Assembly (NCBI GenBank): GCA_023382655.1
Contig: JAHDWK010000027.1
Location: forward strand, 1 to 64,000
Length of the DNA stretch: 64,000 nucleotides
Origin: Anaerolineae bacterium
GTDB taxonomy: Bacteria > Chloroflexota > Anaerolineae > Promineifilales > Promineifilaceae
Reading direction: 5' to 3'
Part shown: one piece after another, positions 1 to 8,285 of the stretch
How positions within the stretch are numbered: the stretch's first letter is position 1
Layout of the letters: each line of letters opens with the position of its first letter
The notes under the pieces: model-generated
What the model was told of the DNA's origin: nothing
Seen by the model: the letters and a program-made list of their open reading frames with translations, nothing else
The model's database searches: none
Made by a program: the position numbers and the translations under genes

Positions 1-48
1 TTCAACTTTAAGGATTTCTCATGGACATCGCAATGTTAAGGTAGCAAC

Positions 49-1182
49 TTGGGTTTACTTACTAAAACTTTGAGAAATTCAACAATCACATTAGGTTTGT
101 CATTATCATTTACAGAAATGTCTATTGCATTCCTATTATTTAGTCTAGTGATATTTGGTTCGTTTCTTTTATCGCATCAAAGCTTGAGGTGGTGTGGTTC
201 TGGTCTGTTTTTCAGTTCACCACCCGATTTAATGGATTTTATCCTTGTAATGATCCTACGATCAGGTGTGACCTTTATAATTCTAGATGCCATAAAGAAT
301 ACCGAGAATCCCTTCTTCCTAGGATTTGTTGTACTTATTTTACTTATGTCTTGGGCACCTATGACGATCGCTGCTATTCGTACAGCTACGTTTATCAGGC
401 CAACAATGTGGTGGCCATTATTATCGGTCTGGCCTTTCTTATACATCATTGCGAAAACGAAAGGCAATGTATGGGACTTGTCTAAATATTTACGAACACG
501 AATAAATTGGAAGAATATCCTCGTGCTTAATTTACTTATTCTTGTTCTAGTGCCTTTCTTCGTAGTTGTTATCGTACTTTCCCCTGTATTGTTTCCTGTG
601 ATAACGGCCTTTTTCCTCAATGACATCTATCATATTTTTCAAGATAAACGCTTATTGAAGCACACTAGATTACAACTGAGAAAAGAGGCATTATTACCAA
701 CTAATCTCTTCCTACAACAATTAGGCAAATTACATAGGGTGTCTAGTTGTGTCAAGTTTGTTGAATTGGTCAGACTCTCAGGCAGGTTAGAAAAAGATTA
801 TCGCATAAAAATTTGGTTGAAAGCCCTGGCTCTGGCCGCCGAACGCTCAGTACATAAAGAGAGTTACAAACTTGAAGATTCTAAGGAAAATCTAGTAAAA
901 AGAAATAGACTGGCTCTGCTAGCTCTGATTAGCATCACAAAAACCTCAACTAACGAAAGAATCAATCCGGCAATTCACGACTTGTACATGAATTTTGATC
1001 TATCCAATAAAGATGAACAGGCCGCTATTATAGAAATCGCCAATGTTTGGCTTGCTTATCACAAAAAAGGGAAACATCAATCGTTAAGGCGATTTAGATC
1101 AGAATTTATTGATGAGCTTTACAAGCTTTTAGCGGAAATGGATGCCGGAGAAAAAATCAAACAATCTGAGCCTGATTTTTAA
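49..1182 (+). CDS. Multi-pass membrane protein of unknown function
   Basis: I do not recognise the family. The first 200 residues hold about five hydrophobic segments (roughly 22-43, 62-80, 88-112, 120-134 and 155-190). The remaining 180 residues are charged, helical and probably cytoplasmic. The TTG start is chosen because AAGG lies seven bases upstream; an ATG at 118 would give a shorter form that keeps the hydrophobic segments. The gene is clearly AT-richer than its neighbours and holds no ACGGCCGT motif, which suggests recent acquisition. It converges on the next gene with a 4-bp overlap. No function can be inferred. Confidence 0.6.
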   Translation: MGLLTKTLRNSTITLGLSLSFTEMSIAFLLFSLVIFGSFLLSHQSLRWCGSGLFFSSPPDLMDFILVMILRSGVTFIILDAIKNTENPFFLGFVVLILLMSWAPMTIAAIRTATFIRPTMWWPLLSVWPFLYIIAKTKGNVWDLSKYLRTRINWKNILVLNLLILVLVPFFVVVIVLSPVLFPVITAFFLNDIYHIFQDKRLLKHTRLQLRKEALLPTNLFLQQLGKLHRVSSCVKFVELVRLSGRLEKDYRIKIWLKALALAAERSVHKESYKLEDSKENLVKRNRLALLALISITKTSTNERINPAIHDLYMNFDLSNKDEQAAIIEIANVWLAYHKKGKHQSLRRFRSEFIDELYKLLAEMDAGEKIKQSEPDF

Positions 1183-1622
1183 GAATTGTTGTTTGTATCG
1201 CTTGCATCTAGATCTTCAATAACTGCTTGAAGAAGGAGGACGATGCGTTGAGCTTCCTGGCGGTGTTCGCGCCAGTGGGGTTGGGCCAGGTATTGTTCCA
1301 GGTCGGACAGAGCTTCGCGGTAACGGCCGTCCCCCTGCAAGATCAACCCCCGATTCAGCCACGCCGGGGCAAATTCCGGGTCTTCGGCCAACAGCGCATC
1401 CAGATCGGCCAGTGCCTCCCGCGTCCGCCCCAATTCCCGCCCCAGCAGGATGGCCCGGCTCAACCGGGCCAGGCGAAACGTGGGGTCCACCGCATACGCC
1501 CGCGAGAAGTAATGCACCGCCCGCTCATGCTCTGACGGCATCGTATTCTGATTACCAAAATAGCGATGCAGCCCCCCCCAGGTGTAGAGGCAGTAGGATT
1601 TGATGTAGCGCCATCTGCTCAT
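1179..1622 (-). CDS. TPR-repeat protein
   Basis: This 147-residue protein carries at least two tetratricopeptide units, about residues 35-65 and 73-117, with the usual alternation of small and aromatic residues (A-W-L-N-R-G, D-P-E-F-A-P). TPR proteins act as protein-protein adaptors. There is no signal peptide and no fused catalytic domain, so the partner is unknown. Its 3' end overlaps the convergent AT-rich gene by 4 bp. A 7-mer repeat array separates it from trxB, which lies further upstream on the same strand. The stretch before the first TPR is rich in W and Y and may not be translated if a later start is used. Confidence 0.7.
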   Translation of the reverse strand: MSRWRYIKSYCLYTWGGLHRYFGNQNTMPSEHERAVHYFSRAYAVDPTFRLARLSRAILLGRELGRTREALADLDALLAEDPEFAPAWLNRGLILQGDGRYREALSDLEQYLAQPHWREHRQEAQRIVLLLQAVIEDLDASDTNNNS

Positions 1623-1625
1623 GGT

Positions 1626-1694
1626 AATCGGTAATCGGTAATCGGTAATCGGTAATCGGCTTACCGTTCACCGATTACCGTTCACCGATTACCG
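1626..1694. repeat. Heptanucleotide tandem array (TCGGTAA type)
   Basis: Four or more direct copies of a 7-nt unit (AATCGGT) are followed by an inverted set (ACCGATT), so the stretch can fold as a long hairpin. It fills the gap between the TPR gene and trxB and reaches the trxB stop. The same unit recurs in several other gaps of this window, including near 12.4, 48.4, 49.0, 50.7 and 51.3 kb. Confidence 0.85.
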
Positions 1695-1695
1695 G

Positions 1696-2646
1696 TTACT
1701 CTTGCCCCGCCAGCCACTTCTCCAGCTCAATGGCCGCGCCGGCGCCCTGGCCGACGGAGGTGGAAATCTGGCGGAAGTGCGGGTCTTGAATTTCCCCGGC
1801 GGCATAGATGCCGGGTACGCTGGTGCGGTAATGTTCGTCGGTAATGACGTATCCTTCCGCGTCCAGCGCCAACTGCCCCACCAGGAACTGGTTGTTGGGG
1901 TCATGGCCGATGAAGACGAAAACGCCGTCCGTTTCCACCTGGCGGGTTTCATTGGTCTTCACGTTTTTCACCTGTACACCCTGTACCACGCCGTTGCCCA
2001 CAATCTCTTCCACCACGGTATCCCAGATGAAAGAGATTTTTTCGTTGGCGAAGGCCCGTTTTTGCAGGATGGCCCCGGCGCGTAACTGGTCGCGGCGGTG
2101 GATGACTTCCACTTTGTTGGCGAATTTGGTCAGGAAGATGCCTTCTTCCAGGGCGCTGTCGCCGCCGCCGACGACGACCACGTCTTTGCCGCGAAAGAAG
2201 AAGCCGTCGCAGGTGCCGCAGTAGCTAACGCCGCGCCCCACGTATTCGGCTTCGCCGGGTACACCCAGTTTGGTGGGCGACGCGCCCACGGTGACGATGA
2301 CGCTGTCGGCCTGGTATTCATCGCTGTAGGTTTTGATGCGAAACGGCGAACCCGAAGCGGCTTCGGGCCGTGACCCAAAATCCACCTCTACCACCTCATC
2401 ATACACAAAACGCGCCCCAAAATGTTCCGCCTGTTTGTGCATCACCTCCACCAGTTCCGGGCCGGTGGGGGTGTGGTCGGGACTCCAAAAGCCAGGGTAA
2501 TTTTCCACCTCGCCCGTCAGGCTGATCTGCCCGCCCAACTGCATTCCGGCAATGACCAGCGGGTTGAGCATGGCCCGCCCCGCATACAGCGCCGCCGTCA
2601 ACCCGGCCGGCCCTGAACCAATAATAATCACTCGTTCTTTTTGCAT
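1696..2646 (-). CDS. trxB: Thioredoxin-disulfide reductase
   Basis: This cytoplasmic flavoenzyme reduces thioredoxin with NADPH. The FAD-binding GSGPAG lies at residues 10-15, the redox pair C143-G-T-C146 is followed by DG, and the NADPH-binding GGGDSA lies near residues 160-165. A second FAD motif (D-G-V-F-V-F-I-G-H) and the C-terminal A-A-G-E appear in the expected order. The length of 316 residues is normal for low-molecular-weight TrxB. The redox site reads CGTC rather than the CATC of E. coli. Upstream, GAGGAC serves as the ribosome binding site. No thioredoxin gene is seen nearby. Confidence 0.96.
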   Translation of the reverse strand: MQKERVIIIGSGPAGLTAALYAGRAMLNPLVIAGMQLGGQISLTGEVENYPGFWSPDHTPTGPELVEVMHKQAEHFGARFVYDEVVEVDFGSRPEAASGSPFRIKTYSDEYQADSVIVTVGASPTKLGVPGEAEYVGRGVSYCGTCDGFFFRGKDVVVVGGGDSALEEGIFLTKFANKVEVIHRRDQLRAGAILQKRAFANEKISFIWDTVVEEIVGNGVVQGVQVKNVKTNETRQVETDGVFVFIGHDPNNQFLVGQLALDAEGYVITDEHYRTSVPGIYAAGEIQDPHFRQISTSVGQGAGAAIELEKWLAGQE

Positions 2647-2662
2647 ACTGTCCTCGTTGTCG

Positions 2663-2699
2663 CCAACCTCCCGGAGCTTTGGAAGCTCCGGGAGGTTGG
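2663..2699. repeat. Perfect 17-bp inverted repeat (REP-like)
   Basis: The arms at 2663-2679 and 2683-2699 are perfect reverse complements around a TGG loop. The hairpin lies about 17 bp upstream of the trxB start. It has no T-run on either strand, so it looks more like a dispersed palindromic repeat than a terminator. Confidence 0.8.
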
Positions 2700-2818
2700 T
2701 TGAAGTTTATTTCATGGTTTTTCAAGTGTATGGGATTTTATCTCTCCCCAACATTTTGCCTAATCCAATCACCTGTATAGACAGGTAAGGGCAGGAGATT
2801 CTTACACGCTTGTAACAC

Positions 2819-2942
2819 CGCCGGATTCCATCCGGCGTCTGATACAAGAAACGCACTGAAAGTGTATTGGAGACCTTGCCTTTAATGCGCTTAATGCGCT
2901 TTAGCGTACTTTTTATATCAGCCTGGGAATTCCATTCCCAGG
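2819..2942. repeat. Pair of short hairpins, each with a TCC loop
   Basis: Two perfect inverted repeats share the same plan: an 8-bp arm pair (2819-2826 and 2830-2837) and a 9-bp arm pair (2922-2930 and 2934-2942), both around TCC. They lie about 85 bp apart in the gap between trxB and the sortase and may be the ends of a miniature repeat element. Apart from these hairpins and the one at 2663-2699, I see no gene in 2647-3010. Confidence 0.6.
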
Positions 2943-3010
2943 ACAAAAAGGATCGCCCGGTTGTCCTATTCAACTTTACATATTATGCAAAGCGAATTAT
3001 TATTGGGGGC

Positions 3011-3958
3011 ATGGCAAGAAACGGACAACCGCCCACAGAAGAGCTATCGGTACGGGAGTTAGAGCATCTACTCTATCGCAAAAAGCGCACAGAACGCCGC
3101 CTGCGGCTGCGGCGGCTGCGCGAAATGGGCCGGGTGGTAGACGTGGCCCATCTGCCCGCACCCGACCATCAAGGCACGGCAATTTTGCCCGCGCTCCAGG
3201 CCGATTTTCCCCACACACCCCCATCACCGCCCGGCCTGGCCCGCCGCCTGGCTAATAAGGGGCTGCTGCTGGTGGAGGTTACGGCCGTCATCGGCCTGCT
3301 CTACATCTTGTTCAACCTGTGGACGACCCAACGCGAACTCAACCAGGAACTGGCCGTGGCCCAACAGGCCGAAGCCGCCGGGCTGGCCCTGCCCACCGCC
3401 GCCCCCACCCCCGTCATAGACCTGGTGGTGCTACCCACCGGCCACCGCTACGTCGAAGGCCAATCCCCCGAACCGATTGAATCCGGCGACATTCCCGCCC
3501 ACCTGCTGCCCGTCATGCAGGCATACCAGCCGCCCCCCCTGCCCACCCCCGGCCCCGAACAGGCGCGGGTCATCCAAATTCCGGCCATCGGTGTCAACCA
3601 CCCCGTCGTCGAAGGGGCATATGATTGGGAGCAGCTCAAACGCGGCGTGGCCCATCACGTCGGCTCGGCGCAGCCGGGGCAGGTGGGCAATATGGTCATG
3701 GCCGCCCACAACGATGTCTACGGCGCCATCTTCCAACACCTGGATCAGCTTTCCCCCGGCGACGAATTTGTGGTGCAAACCAATCAACGTGCCTACACAT
3801 ACGTCGTCACCAAAATTGAGATCGTAGACCCCACCGACGTAGACGTGCTGGCCGCCACCAACCACGCCAGCGCCACCCTCATCTCCTGTTACCCCTACCG
3901 CATCAACACCCATCGCATTGTCGTCTTTGCCGATTTAGTGACCGATGTCAATGGTTAG
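3011..3958 (+). CDS. Sortase family cysteine transpeptidase
   Basis: Sortases cleave sorting signals and attach proteins to the cell surface. The protein has a basic cytoplasmic N-terminus of about 80 residues, one membrane segment (84-104), a proline-rich linker, and a C-terminal sortase barrel from about 185 to 312. The catalytic triad is visible as H233 (A-A-H-N-D), C293 (L-I-S-C-Y-P-Y) and R302 (T-H-R-I-V-V). The ATG at 3011 is preferred over upstream in-frame starts because the upstream part encodes the hairpin repeats. No substrate with an LPxTG-like signal is seen in the window. The C-Y-P-Y context resembles class D/E sortases. The unusually long N-terminal part is not explained. Confidence 0.9.
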   Translation: MARNGQPPTEELSVRELEHLLYRKKRTERRLRLRRLREMGRVVDVAHLPAPDHQGTAILPALQADFPHTPPSPPGLARRLANKGLLLVEVTAVIGLLYILFNLWTTQRELNQELAVAQQAEAAGLALPTAAPTPVIDLVVLPTGHRYVEGQSPEPIESGDIPAHLLPVMQAYQPPPLPTPGPEQARVIQIPAIGVNHPVVEGAYDWEQLKRGVAHHVGSAQPGQVGNMVMAAHNDVYGAIFQHLDQLSPGDEFVVQTNQRAYTYVVTKIEIVDPTDVDVLAATNHASATLISCYPYRINTHRIVVFADLVTDVNG

Positions 3959-3994
3959 TTCTGTATTCGGCAGGCAGTAAAAGAGACGCTTTCT

Positions 3995-4061
3995 TGTCAT
4001 GCCCGCCTGCGCGGGCATCCATTCTACGGCATGTTGGATTCCCGCATTCGCGGGAATGACA
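3995..4061. repeat. Composite inverted repeat (TGTCATGCCCGC type)
   Basis: Two GC-rich hairpins (GCCCGC..GCGGGC and TTCCCGC..GCGGGAA) are nested inside outer ends TGTCAT / ATGACA. This layout is common for small non-autonomous repeats in many bacteria. It follows the sortase stop and could also end transcription, although no T-run is present. Confidence 0.6.
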
Positions 4062-4129
4062 GGCCCCATAATTGTTTTTGGCTAAGGTTGCGTCAACTAA
4101 TCCCCGCCGATAGAATCCGCCCAATTGGC

Positions 4130-4163
4130 AGACCTGACAGGTTTTCTGAAACCTGTCAGGTCT
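4130..4163. repeat. Perfect 15-bp inverted repeat upstream of plsX
   Basis: The arms at 4130-4144 and 4149-4163 match perfectly around a TCTG loop. The element ends 11 bp before the plsX start and would lie over its leader. The central GGTTTTCTGAAA is shared with the terminator after livK (9518-9558), and a half-copy of the arm occurs near 28138, so this is a repeat family. Whether it affects plsX expression is unknown. Confidence 0.7.
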
Positions 4164-4174
4164 AGGTGTAATTT

Positions 4175-5188
4175 ATGCGAATTGTGGTAGACGCGATGGG
4201 CAGCGATAATCGGCCGGGGCCAGATGTGGCCGGGGCGGTTTGGGCGGCCCGCGAATTTGGCGAAACCATCATCCTGGTCGGCGATCAGGCCCAAATTGAG
4301 GCGGAACTGGCTAAAGAGGATACGGCCGATCTGCCCCTTGAAGTGTGCCCTGCGGCTACGGCCGTGCCCATGGACGCCAAACCATCCGAAGTGGTCAAAG
4401 GGCTGCCCGGCTCTTCCCTGCACGTAGGGCTGGGGCTGGTGCGCGATGGCGCAGCCGACGCCTTTGTCACCGCCGGGAATACCGGGGCGGTGCTGGCGAT
4501 TGCCACCCTGCGCGGCGTGGGGCTGGGGCGCATCCCCGGTGTCAAACGGCCGGGGCTGGGTGTGGTCTTTCCCATTAAGGAACGGCCGTTCCTCATTGAC
4601 AGTGGTGCGAATGCGGACTGTAAAGCGGAGTTCCTGCTGCAATTTGGCATCATGGGCAGCATCTACATGGCGCGGGTGCATGGCGTGGAAAATCCGCGTG
4701 TGGGCCTCATTTCCAATGGCGAGGAAGAAGGCAAGGGCACCGAACTGGTGAAAGAGGCGGCGGCGCTGCTGAAAGCCAGCGGCTTGAATTACGTGGGCAA
4801 CATTGAACCCAAAGAGTTTATGAACGGCGCGGCCGATGTGGCCGTGACCGACGGTTTTTCCGGCAATCTGATCATGAAAACGTCGGAAGCCATCGCCAGC
4901 TATATGTCCGAAGCCATCCGCGAGCAGATGATGGCCGGGCCGCGCACCATCCTGGGTGGGCTGCTGGCGCGGCCAGCCTTTACCCGCGTGCGGCAGCAGC
5001 TAGACCCGGAAGAGGTGGGTGGTGCGCCACTGTTGGGCGTGCAAGGGGTTGTGATTATCGGTCACGGCCGTTCCGGTGCGCTGGCCATCAAACACGCCGT
5101 CGGCCAGGCCCGGCTGGTGGTGCAGAGTGGGGTGGTGAGTGAAATGAGGAACGTGATGAGTGAGCGGGCAGCAGTGAGAAGTGAGTAG
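4175..5188 (+). CDS. plsX: Phosphate acyltransferase PlsX
   Basis: PlsX converts acyl-ACP to acyl-phosphate for phospholipid synthesis. The N-terminus M-R-I-V-V-D-A-M-G-S-D-N-R-P-G-P is the family signature. Later conserved segments include G-N-T-G-A-V-L, S-N-G-E-E-E-G-K-G and D-G-F-S-G-N. The length of 337 residues is usual. fabF follows 81 bp downstream on the same strand, so the two fatty-acid genes are probably linked, although a 7-mer repeat hairpin lies between them. The last 15 or so residues run into repeat-like sequence (GTGAGTAGTAAGCAG) and differ from typical PlsX ends. Confidence 0.95.
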   Translation: MRIVVDAMGSDNRPGPDVAGAVWAAREFGETIILVGDQAQIEAELAKEDTADLPLEVCPAATAVPMDAKPSEVVKGLPGSSLHVGLGLVRDGAADAFVTAGNTGAVLAIATLRGVGLGRIPGVKRPGLGVVFPIKERPFLIDSGANADCKAEFLLQFGIMGSIYMARVHGVENPRVGLISNGEEEGKGTELVKEAAALLKASGLNYVGNIEPKEFMNGAADVAVTDGFSGNLIMKTSEAIASYMSEAIREQMMAGPRTILGGLLARPAFTRVRQQLDPEEVGGAPLLGVQGVVIIGHGRSGALAIKHAVGQARLVVQSGVVSEMRNVMSERAAVRSE

Positions 5189-5245
5189 TAAGCAGTTAGC
5201 AGTAGCCAGAACACTGCTTACCGCCCACTGCTAACTGCTTACTTT
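5189..5245. repeat. Heptamer array (AGCAGTT type), inverted
   Basis: AAGCAGTTAGCAGT on the left is matched by ACTGCTAACTGCTTA on the right, forming a hairpin between plsX and fabF. The same AGCAGTT/AGCGGTT unit builds the arrays at 27.05-27.13 kb and 55.2-55.3 kb. Confidence 0.75.
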
Positions 5246-5269
5246 TTAATCAAAGAAGCGGAGAAGAGA

Positions 5270-6553
5270 ATGGAGATCAACTATTACGACGCCAAAGGGC
5301 GGCCGCGTATTGTGGTGACGGGGATGGGGGCGATCACGCCGCTGGGACATTCGGTGGCAGAGACGTGGGAAGGATTGGTTCACGGCCGTTCCGGCATTGG
5401 CCCCATCACCCAGTTTGACGCTTCCCCTTACCCCTGGAAACTGGCCGGGGAAGTGAAAGATTTTGACCCCAAGGCTTATATTGATTTCAAAGAGGCACGG
5501 CGCATGTCGCGTGTCTCCCAACTAACGGTGGCGGCGGCGCAGCAAGCGGTGGCCGACGCTGGTTTACCAGATGGCAAAGTGCCCGACCCGGAACGGGGTG
5601 GCACGGCCATTGGTGTGGGTGTGGGGGGCATTGATGTCGCTTTTGAACAGTGGGAGGTGTTGAAGGCAAAGGGGTACACCCGCGTTAACCCCTTTGCCAT
5701 GACCGGCTTCCTGCCCAACATGCCCTCCTATCATGTCAGCCTGCTGGCCCAAACGCAGGGGCCGATTGCCACCGTCAACGCTGCCTGCGCCACCGGCACC
5801 CAGGCCATCGGCGAAGCGATGGAGTTTATCCGCAGTGGCCGGGCTGATGTGGTCGTCTGTGGCGGTGCGGAAGGGTTGATTATTGAAGCGGCCGTTGTGG
5901 GGTTTGGCCGGATGCAGGCGTTGTCTAGCGCCTTTAACGAGACGCCGGAGCGGGCGTCACGGCCGTTTGACAAAGACCGTGACGGTTTCATCCTCAGCGA
6001 GGGTGCGGCCGTGTTGGTGGTGGAACGGCTGGATCACGCCGTGGCGCGGCGCGCCCCGCGCATTTACGCCGAACTGCTCGGCCACGCCTCCTCCTCCGAC
6101 GCTTTCCACGTGGCCGCCCAGGACCCGGACGCTGCCGGGGCCGTCCGCGCCATGCGCTGGTCCATCGAAGACGGCGGCTTGACGCCCCAAGATGTCAGCT
6201 ACATCAACGCCCACGGCACCGGCACGCCCATGAATGACAGCACCGAAACCCTGGCCATCAAACGGCTCTTTGGCGAACGCGCCTATGAAATCCCCGTCAG
6301 CAGCAACAAATCCGCCTTAGGGCATCTGATGGGCGGCGCGGGCGCGATTGAAGCCATTATGAGTATTTGTACCCTGATGCACGACCTCATTCCGCCCACC
6401 TGGAACTATGAAACACCCGACCCGGAATGTGACCTGGACTATGTACCCAATGCGCCCCGCCCGGCAGCGGTGCAGGCCGTTCTCTCTAACTCCTTTGGCC
6501 TGGGCGGGCAAAATGCCTGCCTGGTTGTTGGCAAATATCAAAATGGGAGATGA
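5270..6553 (+). CDS. fabF: Beta-ketoacyl-ACP synthase II
   Basis: This is the condensing enzyme of type II fatty acid synthesis. The nucleophile C173 sits in A-A-C-A-T-G-T-Q, and the two catalytic histidines are H315 (N-A-H-G-T-G-T-P) and H352 (S-A-L-G-H-L-M-G), with K347 between them. The length of 427 residues is slightly above the usual 410-415. The GGAGAAG ribosome binding site supports the ATG at 5270. It follows plsX in the same direction, and the next gene starts 11 bp after its stop, which suggests co-transcription. Confidence 0.95.
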   Translation: MEINYYDAKGRPRIVVTGMGAITPLGHSVAETWEGLVHGRSGIGPITQFDASPYPWKLAGEVKDFDPKAYIDFKEARRMSRVSQLTVAAAQQAVADAGLPDGKVPDPERGGTAIGVGVGGIDVAFEQWEVLKAKGYTRVNPFAMTGFLPNMPSYHVSLLAQTQGPIATVNAACATGTQAIGEAMEFIRSGRADVVVCGGAEGLIIEAAVVGFGRMQALSSAFNETPERASRPFDKDRDGFILSEGAAVLVVERLDHAVARRAPRIYAELLGHASSSDAFHVAAQDPDAAGAVRAMRWSIEDGGLTPQDVSYINAHGTGTPMNDSTETLAIKRLFGERAYEIPVSSNKSALGHLMGGAGAIEAIMSICTLMHDLIPPTWNYETPDPECDLDYVPNAPRPAAVQAVLSNSFGLGGQNACLVVGKYQNGR

Positions 6554-6563
6554 GTAACAAATT

Positions 6564-7292
6564 ATGATTATCATCCGCGACGATAAAAAAATAGCTCGTT
6601 ACCGCACCATCGGCCAGGTAGCCAGTTTTGCCGGTATGGCTGCCCTGATTGGCGGCATGATTTTAATTTTTGTGGGCGACCCCCAAACGGTGTTTTATTG
6701 GCAGTTGGCGGCGCTGTTGGTGGGCTGGATGTTGTCCCAGGTGGGCATTTATTTTGCGCAGCGGTATGTGCGCCAACCGCGTCCGGATCAGGTGTTGGAT
6801 GAGGCGTTGGAGAAGGCGGGTAAGGACGGCCGTATCTACCATTACATCCTGCCCGCGCCCCATGTGCTGCTGCTGCCCTCCGGCATCATCGTCATCATTG
6901 GCAAATACCAGGGTGGGCAAATCAGCGTGCAGGATGACAAGTGGCGGCAAACAGGCATGGGGCTGCGTCGCTTCTTTGGGCAAGAAGGTCTGGGCAACCC
7001 CACCAGAGAAGCCGAAAACAGCGTCGCTGCTATCGCCCATTTCTTGCAAAAAAACGCGCCGCAGGTGGAAGAAGTGCCCATTGGCGCACTGATTGTGTTC
7101 ACCACCAAAGGCATGAAAGAGCTAGACTTGAAAGGCTCCTCCATTCCGGCCATGCACTACACCAAAGTCAAAGGCTTCCTCAAACAGCAAAGCCGGGCCA
7201 AACTGCCCGCTGCCGACTACGAAGCCATCCGCGCCGCCTTTGACCAAAAGGCCGGCTCGCTGGCTGAGGGGGTAGAATTTGTTGGTTCATAA
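6564..7292 (+). CDS. Membrane-anchored NERD-like domain protein
   Basis: The N-terminus carries two membrane helices (about residues 18-38 and 47-67). They are followed by a soluble domain that begins with G-R-I-Y-H-Y-I-L-P-A-P-H-V-L-L-L-P-S-G and continues I-G-K-Y-Q-G-G-Q-I. This resembles the core of nuclease-related (NERD) domains, in which a strand-turn-strand is followed by I/V-x-K-x-x-x-G. Nuclease activity is not established for this type. The gene starts 11 bp after fabF, so it probably shares its transcript, but no link to lipid synthesis can be drawn. Confidence 0.55.
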   Translation: MIIIRDDKKIARYRTIGQVASFAGMAALIGGMILIFVGDPQTVFYWQLAALLVGWMLSQVGIYFAQRYVRQPRPDQVLDEALEKAGKDGRIYHYILPAPHVLLLPSGIIVIIGKYQGGQISVQDDKWRQTGMGLRRFFGQEGLGNPTREAENSVAAIAHFLQKNAPQVEEVPIGALIVFTTKGMKELDLKGSSIPAMHYTKVKGFLKQQSRAKLPAADYEAIRAAFDQKAGSLAEGVEFVGS

Positions 7293-7379
7293 TTGACAAT
7301 TGGTTGTTGACCATTGACAATTACCCGACGTTCGTCCTGTGAGGTGATTTGGAAAATCGCCCTGCATAAGGAGACAAAT

Positions 7380-8111
7380 ATGACCTTCTCAACCAGCCGT
7401 TCCCTCTTAGATAAAGAACTGAACAATGTCAAAACAAATGTTTTGCGCATGGCCAGCCTGGTAGATACGGCTATTGGTGATGCCATGTTGGCCCTTAACC
7501 AGCGCAATATCCCCTTAGCCCAGCAGGTTATTATTGGTGATGATGAGGTGAACCGCCTGCGCTACAACATTGAAGAAGAGTGCCTGAAGATTCTGGCCAC
7601 CCAGGCGCCGGCCGCCAGAGATTTGCGCACCGTCATTGCCGCCATTCACATTGCCGTGGAACTGGAGCGCATGGGGGATCATGCTGCTGGTATTGCCCGG
7701 CTGGTGGCGCGTCTGGAAGGAGAAAGCGAAATTGAATCACTGCACAAGCTCCCCAAAATGGAGAAGCAGGCGCGCAAGATGCTGCAAACGAGCATTGACG
7801 CCTATGTCAATAACAATCCGGTAGAAGCGCGTGATATGGTCAGGCGGGATGACAAGCTAGATAAACAATATCGCAAACTGTATCAAGAAAGCGTCCTGGC
7901 GATGCAGGACAGTGCCTATATTCGCCGGGCCATGTATTTGTTGTGGGTAGGGCACAATCTGGAGCGTATTGGCGACCGCTGCACCAACATTGCGGAGCGG
8001 GTAATTTTTATGAGTACGGGAGAATTTGTGGAGACGGTTGAGGATGCGATCCCGGAAAAAGTAGAGGAAAGTGCGGACACGGCCGTGCCCAAAGTTGACA
8101 ACCCGCAATAA
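7380..8111 (+). CDS. phoU: PhoU-domain phosphate regulator
   Basis: PhoU proteins modulate PhoR/PhoB signalling and the Pst phosphate transporter from the cytoplasm. Two tandem three-helix PhoU repeats are visible, each with the metal-binding E-R-M/I-G-D-H/R motif (E-L-E-R-M-G-D-H near residue 95 and N-L-E-R-I-G-D-R near 195). The ATG at 7380 is chosen because AAGGAG lies eight bases upstream. The length of 243 residues includes an extended acidic tail. No pstSCAB or phoRB genes are in the window, so its partners must be elsewhere. Confidence 0.93.
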   Translation: MTFSTSRSLLDKELNNVKTNVLRMASLVDTAIGDAMLALNQRNIPLAQQVIIGDDEVNRLRYNIEEECLKILATQAPAARDLRTVIAAIHIAVELERMGDHAAGIARLVARLEGESEIESLHKLPKMEKQARKMLQTSIDAYVNNNPVEARDMVRRDDKLDKQYRKLYQESVLAMQDSAYIRRAMYLLWVGHNLERIGDRCTNIAERVIFMSTGEFVETVEDAIPEKVEESADTAVPKVDNPQ

Positions 8112-8171
8112 TTTAATAGAATCCTCATCTTAAAACACCTCAATCCGTTTTCAGACCCTTAGAAGGAGGTG

Positions 8172-8285
8172 ATGCAGACAACGTATAACCAACGCCCAAT
8201 CTGTAAGAACAACGGAAACAGTGTCCACAATAAATCAATAACCATTTTTCAAATTTCCATACTCTTTAGGAGGAGAACCCCATGA
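8172..8285 (+). CDS. Possible 37-residue leader ORF ahead of livK
   Basis: A short frame opens at ATG 8172 and its TGA stop overlaps the livK start as ATGA. It is preceded by AAGGAGGTGAT, which is complementary to the conserved 3' end of 16S rRNA over 11 bases, but the spacing to the ATG is only about two bases. The predicted peptide is basic and unrecognised. It could be a translationally coupled leader peptide, or simply a strong ribosome-loading site in the livK leader. The overlap may also be chance. Confidence 0.25.
   Translation: MQTTYNQRPICKNNGNSVHNKSITIFQISILFRRRTP

Noticed and set aside
7380..8111. Pst phosphate operon
   Set aside because: Only phoU is present. The ABC genes that follow are of the branched-chain amino-acid type.
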